Below are positions 26,791 through 33,772 of a DNA stretch of 64,000 bases, piece after piece. The position numbers and the translations under genes were made by a program. The stretch's first letter is position 1, and each line of letters opens with the position of its first letter. The stretch is from Streptomyces coffeae (GTDB lineage: Bacteria; Actinomycetota; Actinomycetes; Streptomycetales; Streptomycetaceae). The stretch lies in contig NZ_JAERRF010000009.1 in NCBI RefSeq assembly GCF_016741875.1, positions 1 through 64,000 of the forward strand, in the 5' to 3' direction. A model generated the notes under the pieces. That model was not told the DNA's origin and did no database searches. It saw only the letters and a list, made by a program, of their open reading frames with translations.

Positions 26791-28358
26791 GCCGCCACCT
26801 CGCACAGAGAGAGGAGGTCGTAGGCTTTCAGTCGCTCGGCCCCGGGCAATCCGGAGAGCTCCACCAGGACGACCGATCCGGCAACCTCGGCCGCTGAGGC
26901 CTCGACCAGTTCGGCCGCCGCGAGGAGGGTGCCGCCGGTGGCGAGGACGTCGTCCACGCACAGCACCCGTTCCCCGGGCGCTATCGCGCCCTGCCGGACC
27001 TCCAGGCGATCCTCGCCGTACTCCAGTGCGTAGCCGACAGAGTGGACGGCGCCGGGGAGCTTGCCGGGCTTGCGTACGAGGGTGAGCGGCACTTCGCAAC
27101 GCGCGGCCAGGACGGCTCCCATGACGAAACCACGGGACTCGACGGCGACGATCCGGTCGAACCGACCGGAGAAGTGGTCACGCACATGGTCGGCGGCGTC
27201 ATCCAGCACGCCGGGCTCGGCGTAGATCCGGGAGAGGTCCTGGTAGACCACACCGGGCCTGGGGTAATCGGGAAACGCTTCCAGAAGGCCGACGATACGG
27301 CTCCGGATGAGTTCGGCGCGCTGCTCGCGGTGAGCGTCGCGCGGTCGGACGACGCGGTCCTCGGTGACGATCGCGGTGATCAGCTCTCCAGGCGTGACAT
27401 CGAACGCGGGATTGAACACACCGGCCCCCGCCGGTGCCACCGCGGCGTCCGCATCTCCCGTGACCTCCGCCGCTTCACGTTCCTCGATGGGGATTCCGCT
27501 GCCGTCGGGCAGATCAGGGTCCCAGGTGGACTCCGGCGCGACAACGACGAACGGAATGCCGTGCCGAGCGGCTGCGACAGCGAGCCCGTACGTACCGATC
27601 TTGTTCGCCGCGTCGCCGTTCGCGGCGATCCGGTCCGCACCGACCAGGACGCAGTCGACCATCCCTCGCGACATCGCGGCGGCGGCCGCCGAATCCACGC
27701 AGATCCGATAGGGAACCTCGGCCTCGCCGAGCTCCCAGGCGGTGAGACGGGACCCCTGGAGGAGCGGCCGGGTCTCGTCGACCAGAACTTCTGCCACCCG
27801 TCCGCGGCGGCGGAGTTCGATGATGCCTCCCAGGGCGGTCCCCACGGCGGCCGTGGCCAGGCGTCCCGTGTTGCAGTGCGTCAGCAGCCGCAGGGGGCGG
27901 TGAGGGTGTAACGACTCGACCAGATCCGCGGCACGCGCAGCGGCGGCGGAGTTGACCGCCGCGTCCTCGGCCACCATCTTCATGGCCTCGTCCACTACCG
28001 CCTGGGGCCCGTTCGGCAACTGCGCGACGGCGCGCCGGACGCCCCAGGCAAGGTTGACGGCCGTGGGCCGGGCGTCGGCAATGCGTGCGGCGTCGGCCCG
28101 CACCGAATCCTCGTCCACGGCACCCGCGGTCCGGTGTGTCCGTACCGAGAGGGCAACGCCGAAAGCTCCGGCGAGGCCGATGGCCGGTGCGCCTCGGACG
28201 GCCAGGACTCGTACCGCGTCGATCAGCGCGTCGACGCTCTCCAGACGCAGGAGTTCAAACCGTTGCGGCAGCGCACGTTGATCAACGGCCATGACGGCGT
28301 TGTCCTCCCAGTAGAGGGAGAAGCCGTGGTGTTCATGCCTCAATGCGCCCATGTGCAT
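26787..28358 (-). CDS. mtnA-apt: Fused methylthioribose-1-phosphate isomerase and adenine phosphoribosyltransferase
   Basis: One continuous 523-residue protein. Residues about 5-345 are MtnA (RGAPAIGLAGAFGVAL, LTHCNTGRLATAAVGTALG with the active Cys, VLVGADRIAANGDAANKIGT with the active Asp), which isomerises methylthioribose-1-phosphate. Residues about 350-523 are adenine phosphoribosyltransferase (FPDYPRPGVVYQDLSRIYAE, VESRGFVMGAVLAARCEVPL, and the PRPP loop VLCVDDVLATGGTLLAAAEL), which converts adenine to AMP. The fusion joins the two products of methylthioadenosine phosphorylase: the ribose half and adenine. ATG 28358 follows AAGAAGG at good spacing; a GTG at 28364 is possible. It is the first gene of the salvage operon. 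No mtnP or mtnK is in the window. Confidence 0.92.
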   Translation of the reverse strand: MHMGALRHEHHGFSLYWEDNAVMAVDQRALPQRFELLRLESVDALIDAVRVLAVRGAPAIGLAGAFGVALSVRTHRTAGAVDEDSVRADAARIADARPTAVNLAWGVRRAVAQLPNGPQAVVDEAMKMVAEDAAVNSAAAARAADLVESLHPHRPLRLLTHCNTGRLATAAVGTALGGIIELRRRGRVAEVLVDETRPLLQGSRLTAWELGEAEVPYRICVDSAAAAAMSRGMVDCVLVGADRIAANGDAANKIGTYGLAVAAARHGIPFVVVAPESTWDPDLPDGSGIPIEEREAAEVTGDADAAVAPAGAGVFNPAFDVTPGELITAIVTEDRVVRPRDAHREQRAELIRSRIVGLLEAFPDYPRPGVVYQDLSRIYAEPGVLDDAADHVRDHFSGRFDRIVAVESRGFVMGAVLAARCEVPLTLVRKPGKLPGAVHSVGYALEYGEDRLEVRQGAIAPGERVLCVDDVLATGGTLLAAAELVEASAAEVAGSVVLVELSGLPGAERLKAYDLLSLCEVAA

Positions 28359-28466
28359 CCTCACCTTCTTCCGGTGTCCACAGGTTCCACGGGGCAGGGC
28401 AGCGCGGTCAACGGGGCAGTGGGGTGGTGGAGTTGACGGCCATCCGACCGTCTGTCCCGCGCGCTC

Positions 28467-28680
28467 CTAGAAACACTCGCGGAGCCGGCGTCGCAGGATC
28501 TTTCCGCCGGGATTGCGGGGCAACACCGCACAAACGACCGATTCAGCCCCCCGGGGCAGCCGGAGGAGGACTTCCTTGGCCGCAACGGCGTCGTGGGTGC
28601 TGGCCGGCGTCACCATGACGAACAGCAGCAGCCCTTCCGTGTCGACGACGATGTGTCTCTTGCGGCCCCTATCTTGAGCC
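28467..28680 (-). pseudogene. Chimeric scrap: transposase piece joined to acyl-CoA ligase C-terminus
   Basis: A continuous minus-strand frame reads DRGRKRHIVVDTEGLLLFVM and VTPASTHDAVAAKEVL, which is IS5-type transposase. Then it reads VLPRNPGGKILRRRLRECF and stops at TAG. The second part is the C-terminal signature of AMP-forming acyl-CoA ligases, including the catalytic Lys region. It is a junction of two unrelated genes, most likely left by an IS-mediated deletion. Confidence 0.6.
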
Positions 28681-28809
28681 AGCTCGGTGATGAGTCGCCT
28701 GATCTGCGGCGATGTGTCGTGAACAGTGGCCTCGACGGGGTGGTCGGAGCCACCGGGTTCGCCGTGGGATTGCGCCCCTCGGCGTGTCGCCGGATGCGAG
28801 GATCACGGC

Positions 28810-29256
28810 ATGGTGACGTGCGACTACTTCTCAGCCTCCGATGACGACGTGGCCGTCCGCGTGCTTGACCAGCCCGGTGGCCCGAATCCTTCCGTGTTCG
28901 ATGTGGTGCCGCTGAAGGGCATTGATCCGGTCGTTGTGATGGCCCAGCTCGAAGCGATCTTGACCGGCTGCACCTATGACGAGGCATCCGAACGTCCACG
29001 TGCGGGACAGGTGCTCTCGTCTCCGGAAGCCGAGAGCGCCTTCATCGTCAGCGTGTCCGACACCCTGCAGGAGGCACTGGCCTCAGCAACACACTCCTCC
29101 CTCGTGGAAGCGGCCGGGCCGTGGTCTGAGACCGACGAGCTGCGGCAGTATGGAATCACCTCCGACACTGCGCTCGAGGTACTCGTCCTGCTCTGCGGGT
29201 TGGCCAGCCGCGCACGTTCGGCGGGGCTGCGCTTGTTCTGCTGGTGGGCTCTTTAA
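28810..29256 (+). CDS. Conserved hypothetical protein
   Basis: A 148-residue cytoplasmic protein of unknown function that looks intact. It starts MVTCDYFSASDDDVAVRVLD, continues FDVVPLKGIDPVVVMAQLEA and ILTGCTYDEASERPRAGQVL, and ends LVLLCGLASRARSAGLRLFC-WWAL. The ATG at 28810 has few ribosome-binding-site features, but sense coding begins here. The ending CWWAL is distinctive. I recognise the general pattern from Streptomyces genomes but no function. No operon partner. Confidence 0.65.
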   Translation: MVTCDYFSASDDDVAVRVLDQPGGPNPSVFDVVPLKGIDPVVVMAQLEAILTGCTYDEASERPRAGQVLSSPEAESAFIVSVSDTLQEALASATHSSLVEAAGPWSETDELRQYGITSDTALEVLVLLCGLASRARSAGLRLFCWWAL

Positions 29257-29289
29257 GCGTCGCACTGCCGAAGCGATCGGCTCTCAGCA

Positions 29290-29600
29290 CGGGCCGATCA
29301 CCCTTGAGGACGCTGGCATCGCAGCGTCACGACTGCCCCGGATGTCGTCAGTGCGTCGTTCGCCAAGGGCCAAGGCCAGAGCCTCTCTGAGCTGCGGTTC
29401 TCGGCCTCCAGCTGCCGGTTGCGCTCGGTGGCGGCCTCCAGCCGTCGCCATGGCAACCCACGGCCAACACTGTTGCGTACAAGCATGTTCAAAGACGGGT
29501 TCTGAGGCGTGGATCGGTGTGTCCCTGGCCGAGTTGTGTAGGCACGGCTGGTGATCAGCCGACGCCCTCTCGACCAACAACTTGAGTCCCTGCGTGCGGG
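29290..29600 (-). pseudogene. Degraded coiled-coil protein, possibly transposon-associated
   Basis: The minus strand has a short sensible stretch, RLEAATERNRQLEAENR, then in another frame LREALALALGERRTDDIRGS, ending IGPC and TGA. This resembles the C-terminal coiled coil of small helper proteins encoded with site-specific recombinases. The N-terminal part is not recognisable. Confidence 0.3.
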
Positions 29601-29842
29601 GCTGTCCCGCAACGACGTGTCGACGGAGGTGCTGACGCGGACTGCGAGTCAGATCTGCCTCGGGTGGTACGTGACGGCAGGATGCGTGGCTGCGTAGATC
29701 CCTCACGGGTGGCGGAGCTAGGACCCGCAGGGGCCCGGATGCCGAGAATCCCAGCGTTGCGCCGGGACCGCCGTCATCCGTCGGCGTGAGCCGGGTTCGA
29801 TCCGAGACGCGTTGTCGGCGCGGCGGAGTGCGGATGGCCTGG

Positions 29843-30535
29843 CTACCTGTCCATCAGCGTGGTGACGAGTTCGTCCAGTCCGTTGAACCGTGCGTCGAAG
29901 ACATCGGAGCTCGTCGGCGGGTCCCCGACCGGTCGCTGGACGTAGGCGGTGCGCATGCCTCTCGACTGAGCTCCGCGGAGGTCCCAGGCGTGAGCGGCCA
30001 CCATGAGCACACGTTCTGGGAGACATCCGGCAATTTCGATGGCGAGCTGGTAGACCTCCGGCGCCGGCTTGTAGGCCCGGACGGCTTCGGCGGACACGGC
30101 TTGGTGCCAGCGCAGCCCGGCCTGGGCGTTGAGCCGCGGCAGAGCAGTGCGGCTGGCGTTGGAGAGCCCAAGCACGGGGAACTGCTGGGCGAGCCGCGCG
30201 AGACCGGCGACGGAGTCGCCCCAGGGGGGCAGGCGCTGCCCCGCTGTGGCCAGCCGGGCGATGGTTGCCGGATCGCCGAGTCCGGCGTGGTCGGCCACCC
30301 GCCCCGCAGCCTCTCCGTCGATGATCTCGGTGTTGACGTACGCGCGGTGCCCTTGCCCGATGCGTTGCTGCTCGAGCTCGACATGCTGCTGCCACACGGT
30401 GAGCAGCTCGTCGACAGACGCATCGTCGGCCGCGGGCACCGCGTCGCGAATTGCCGCTCGAAGCCCGCGGGGTTCGTCGACCAGTGTTCCAAGGACGTCG
30501 AAGACGACGACCTCGATGTCGCAGATCCCGGCCAT
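29843..30535 (-). CDS. Type II 2-haloacid dehalogenase-like HAD hydrolase
   Basis: A 230-residue HAD-superfamily protein of the haloacid dehalogenase type II group. The nucleophile motif is VVVFDVLGTLVDE (Asp near residue 12), motif II is VLGLSNASRTAL, the Lys is in AYKPAPEVYQLA, and the last motif is LMVAAHAWDLRGAQSRGM, the AHxxD variant typical of the L-2-haloacid dehalogenase group. It would hydrolyse small 2-halo acids or a related phosphorylated or other substrate. Divergent from the CGNR gene, with 83 bases between the starts; the spacer holds an imperfect inverted repeat. Confidence 0.85.
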   Translation of the reverse strand: MAGICDIEVVVFDVLGTLVDEPRGLRAAIRDAVPAADDASVDELLTVWQQHVELEQQRIGQGHRAYVNTEIIDGEAAGRVADHAGLGDPATIARLATAGQRLPPWGDSVAGLARLAQQFPVLGLSNASRTALPRLNAQAGLRWHQAVSAEAVRAYKPAPEVYQLAIEIAGCLPERVLMVAAHAWDLRGAQSRGMRTAYVQRPVGDPPTSSDVFDARFNGLDELVTTLMDR

Positions 30536-30574
30536 GAGTTCTCCTGTTCGTGCTCCGCGTCACCGGCTCAACAG

Positions 30575-30618
30575 GTGACGATCTTGCCTCCAGCCTCGTC
30601 ACCGGTCAAGATGGTGAC
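30575..30618. promoter_or_regulatory. Inverted repeat in the HAD/CGNR divergent promoter region
   Basis: GTGACGATCTTG at 30575-30586 and CAAGATGGTGAC at 30607-30618 pair at 10 of 12 positions with a 20-base gap. The right arm ends immediately before the GTG start chosen for the CGNR gene. It could be an operator for that regulator or an RNA hairpin in its leader. Confidence 0.4.
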
Positions 30619-31221
30619 GTGGATTTCGCGTTCGTGAGTGGCAACCCAGCCCTCGATCTGGCCGGCACCGTGGGGTCTCGTCGAGACGAGCCCGTCGACC
30701 TCCTGGCCGCGCCCGCAGACCTCGAGCGGTGGGTGGCCGCATGCGACGACCTCCCCGACCGTGTTACCGCCGACTTCGCAACCTTCGAGTCCGCGCTGTC
30801 CCTGCGAGAAGCCATCTACCAACTTGCTCTCGATCGCGTACTCGCCCGCCCCTTCGATGCGGGCAGCCTCAGAACCGTCAACGACACCGCCGCCGGGCCA
30901 GTGCCCACGATCAAGCTCAGCGACGCAGGGCTGCGTATATCGGGAGACCTGCGTGCGGTCCTCTCTCACATAGCCAGAAGCGGTATCACCGTGCTCGCCG
31001 ATCCCCGCGCCCATCTCAGGGAGTGCGGCCGCACCGGCTGCACTCGCATCTATCTCGACCGCTCGCGCGGCGCCCGGCGCACCTGGTGCGGGATGGATGA
31101 GTGCGGCAACCGTGTCAAGGCCGCGGCTTACCGAGCTCGCAGGCGAGCTTCGACCACAGCCGAGGGCCGCGGGTCCGAGGGAACCACCTGGCGCGGTGGC
31201 AGGAGCAATGGCCCAAGCTGA
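30619..31221 (+). CDS. CGNR zinc-finger regulator (ABATE domain)
   Basis: A 200-residue putative regulator. The N-terminal ABATE-type region reads FVSGNPALDLAGTVGSRRDE and RWVAACDDLPDRV, with FESALSLREAIYQLALDRVL. The C-terminal CGNR zinc finger is complete: LRECGRTGCTRIYLDRSRGA, then RRTWCGMDECGNRVKAAAYR. The four Cys bind zinc and the finger probably contacts DNA. GTG 30619 matches the usual family start; the frame is open upstream to 30550. Divergent from the dehalogenase-like gene, its likely target. Confidence 0.85.
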   Translation: MDFAFVSGNPALDLAGTVGSRRDEPVDLLAAPADLERWVAACDDLPDRVTADFATFESALSLREAIYQLALDRVLARPFDAGSLRTVNDTAAGPVPTIKLSDAGLRISGDLRAVLSHIARSGITVLADPRAHLRECGRTGCTRIYLDRSRGARRTWCGMDECGNRVKAAAYRARRRASTTAEGRGSEGTTWRGGRSNGPS

Positions 31222-31566
31222 CCGTGCTGGACTGGTCCTTTCTCGGCTGGCTCTGATGCGTGGCATCCCGCCGATTCGCTGCCGCCTCGGCCCTTGGCGT
31301 GGTCGACCGGCCAAGCTGCACGGTGACAAGGGCAGCGGCTGCGCCTGGCGTGCGTTGCCACCGTGCTTCGGAGCGTCGAAGTCGACCGTGCGCCGCCGTT
31401 CGTCCGCGCCCTCGCGGCGCAGTGCGCTCACCAACTTTCCGAAGCAGCGCGGGCTCAGCCCGGTGAAAGGGGCTATCCAAGACGGCTCCGACGCGTGAGC
31501 ACACCAGCCACATCAAGATCATGACACCAGTGGCTGGCAGCTACAGGACAGCCAACGGGCGCGGGC
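31222..31566. other. Intergenic scrap region
   Basis: No intact gene. About 31280-31340 on the plus strand reads GPWRGRPAKLHGDKG, which looks like the RPAKLHADKGYD block of IS5 transposases, but nothing around it supports a longer fragment. Confidence 0.4.
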
Positions 31567-31809
31567 CTACCGCGCCGTTGCGGTTCGAACGCCCAGGGCG
31601 ACCAGTACGGCTCCCGCCATCCGGCTCATCCCGCGACGGAATCGAGGCGTGCCGCTCACCGTGCGCGCGGCGGCAACCACAGACGTCCAGAACAGCAACC
31701 ACACAAGGACGACGGCCACGAACTGCTCGCCGCCGACGATGTATTTGTCAGACACGCTGCCGCCGACGACGCCAAGCATCAAGAAGAACGCAACACGGCG
31801 CTGCGCCAC
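31567..31809 (-). pseudogene. LysE-family exporter, C-terminal fragment
   Basis: The last 50 or so residues, FVAVVLVWLLFWTSVVAAAR, then RRGMSRMAGAVLVALGVRTA, match the final two membrane helices of LysE/RhtB amino-acid exporters. The preceding residues (YIVGG and upstream) do not. The N-terminal two thirds is missing. A complementary middle fragment of a LysE protein lies 30 kb away at about 62300-62460 on the same strand. Confidence 0.6.
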
Positions 31810-31857
31810 CCCCTGCTGCTGGGGCGCTGGGAGAACGCCCTGAGAGAGCTTGGGTAC

Positions 31858-32298
31858 ATGACCGCGGAACGGGCACGCGCAGAATCACCTCACGGGTTGG
31901 GAACGCTCCCGCCCGGCTTCTACGCCCTTCCCCCCCGAGCAGGCGATCGCGGTGCTCAACGCCCGGCGCTTCCTCGCAGCCATCCAGCAGAGGGCCTGGA
32001 GTACAAGCGGTACCTCCGCCAACTCACCCAGGCGCTGCGCGAACGGGAGCGCGAAAGCCCCCACGTGAGAGCCACCGCCGAAGCCAAAGCCAAGGCCAGC
32101 CAGCTTCTCATCGAAAGACACCCGTCCGAGTACGCCTTCATCCGTGCTGAGCTGCGCCCTCACGAGGAGAACGACGGCTTTCTGCCAAGTTCGTTTGCCA
32201 ACGGCCCTCAGCGCGCCGAGGTCAAGCGTCGCGTCCTGGGCGCCCTGGCAGACGGCACGTGGACGCGGTCGGCGCCGCCGAAAGCATGGCCGCGCTGA
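31858..32298 (+). CDS. Hypothetical protein
   Basis: A 146-residue frame whose second half looks like genuine protein: EYKRYLRQLTQALRERERES, TAEAKAKASQLLIERHPSEY, and AFIRAELRPHEENDGFLPSS. It is charged, helical, and resembles small proteins of mobile elements. The N-terminal 45 residues (rich in Pro and Arg) are less convincing and may be read in the wrong frame after a shift near 31960. Start at ATG 31858 is tentative. Surrounded by IS and recombinase remnants. Confidence 0.45.
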   Translation: MTAERARAESPHGLGTLPPGFYALPPRAGDRGAQRPALPRSHPAEGLEYKRYLRQLTQALRERERESPHVRATAEAKAKASQLLIERHPSEYAFIRAELRPHEENDGFLPSSFANGPQRAEVKRRVLGALADGTWTRSAPPKAWPR

Positions 32299-32328
32299 CG
32301 AGCCCTGCCGGGCATAACCACGCGGGGT

Positions 32329-32640
32329 TCACGCCTGAGTGGGGTCGGTGATCAAACGCTCGGGGTACGCGGTCTGGAGATACTTGATGGCGGTGGTCGC
32401 GGACAGGTTGAACACACGTATCAGGTGGAGGGGGTCCTCGGCCACGCGGGCTTCGACCTCCACCGACACCAGCGCGGCAGAGCAAGCTGGCGGTGTAGAT
32501 GCGATCCACTCGGTGGGCGGGGCCGTGCATCTCGCTCGCGTCCACGGTCGGCGCCACGGGCGCCGTGTCCTGCTGGGCGAGCGCGACGTCCCGGGCGACG
32601 TCCTCCAACCCCGCGATCAACAAGGCCCCTCCGCCCCCCG
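32329..32640 (-). pseudogene. C-terminal remnant of a recombinase-type protein
   Basis: The frame reads VEARVAEDPLHLIRVFNLSA and TTAIKYLQTAYPERLITDPT, followed by TGA. The DPLHLIRxFxxSxTTAxxYxxxAxPER pattern is typical of the C-terminal tail of integrase-like proteins in actinobacterial mobile elements. Upstream of about 32520 the frame loses sense and stop codons appear, so only the tail is left. Confidence 0.45.
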
Positions 32641-33010
32641 CTACAGCTTGAGGAAGCCCATAGAGGCACTTTTTCAGGGCCCGTGTGTTCACCGAGTCGA
32701 TCGCGCACCGGGACCAGTCCAGCTCCCCGCGAGAGCCGAGTTCGTCGAGAACCAGGCGGTAGAGCTTGGCCCCCACTCTGGCCTTCCTCCACTCAGAGAA
32801 ACGCCGGTGGGCCGTCGCCCCTGATGGTCCGAACGACGCAGACGGCAGTTGCTGCCAGGTGCATCCCGATCAAGATCGCGGCGAGTACTTCCCGGTCACC
32901 ATGGCGGCGTCGGCCACCGCCCTGAGGTCGCGAGGGTGCCTCGGGTACGACCCGCTGGAACAGTTCCCACAGCTCGTCCGGCACCAGCCGTTCAACGATT
33001 CCCCCAGGCT
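32640..33010 (-). pseudogene. IS5-family transposase fragment
   Basis: Minus-strand pieces read VPDELWELFQRVVPEAPSRP, GGGRRRHGDREVLAAILIGM, and after a shift VGAKLYRLVLDELGSRGELD and WSRCAIDSVNTRALKK. This is the N-terminal third of an IS5-type transposase with frameshifts. It closely resembles the fragment at 3745-4140 (LDELGVCGDLDWSRCAIDSV), so two copies of one IS type have been present. Confidence 0.7.
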
Positions 33011-33017
33011 GTAGCGC

Positions 33018-33341
33018 CTACGGCTCGCTTGAGCAGTCGGTCTCGGTCCAGGTCGCCTGGAGGTCACGGCAGACGATGGTGAGTGTGCCGTCCCAGCAGG
33101 CGATCTCGTGGCTGCAGCCGTCTCTGTGCGGCAGGATCTCGTCGAGAATCACGGTCCCGAGGTCTGTCCCTGGGACGTCGGCGGGATCTCGCTTCTCGTT
33201 GCCGTCTGGTTCCTCGTCGCGGCCGGGCTGAGGTGCTGGGCATCGGTTTGATGCTGCGGTCGGGGTGAGGGTCGGCGCGTCCGGTGCCTCCGAGGCCGGC
33301 AAGGCCCTCACCGCCTGACGCCGTGGCACCGTCCGTGCCAC
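33018..33341 (-). CDS. Hypothetical protein (weak)
   Basis: A 107-residue frame. The C-terminal half, GTDLGTVILDEILPHRDGCS followed by HEIACWDGTLTIVCRDLQAT, has a protein-like pattern with two Cys. The N-terminal half is low-complexity Pro/Ala/Arg. It could be a small genuine gene starting internally. No family recognised. Confidence 0.3.
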   Translation of the reverse strand: MARTVPRRQAVRALPASEAPDAPTLTPTAASNRCPAPQPGRDEEPDGNEKRDPADVPGTDLGTVILDEILPHRDGCSHEIACWDGTLTIVCRDLQATWTETDCSSEP

Positions 33342-33772
33342 GGCATGGCCGTGTTCGCCCTGCCGACGCCTTCACCCCGCGGGGGCAGCTCCGATTGCGG
33401 GGTTCCCCGGCACCGACCGACAATCGATCAAGGGGGTACGAGGCCCCGGGCCGGGGCGCGGAGCACGCAGAGGACGGTATGGCCGGGCAGTGCGATGACG
33501 CGAGGTGCCCCCTGACGACTCGGACGTCGGGGGACGGCGCTGTGCCCGCCCCCGTTCCTCCCGTGCCGCACGGCCATGCCCAGGGTGGGATACCGCGTCG
33601 TCAGCCGGGCCCGGAGGCGGCCCGGTCCGCGCGGCTTCCTCCCGGTCCCTGACGTCGGTACCTCCGGGGCGCGGCGATCGGTGCCGCCACCGGGGAAACG
33701 GGTCGGACCTTGGCACGTCCCTTCCCCCCACCGTGTTCCGCACAGGCGGTATCTACCCCCAGGAGCGGCGTC
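33342..33772. other. Upstream region of the TcA gene
   Basis: No supported gene in 430 bases. It ends with CAGGAGCGGC, a ribosome binding site seven to twelve bases before the ATG at 33773. A TATCTA at about 33750-33755 is the best -10 candidate but lies too close to that site to be certain. Confidence 0.4.

Noticed and set aside
28360..28470. A possible riboswitch ahead of the methionine-salvage operon
   Set aside because: About 100 bases only, with no recognisable SAM or SAH riboswitch core by eye.
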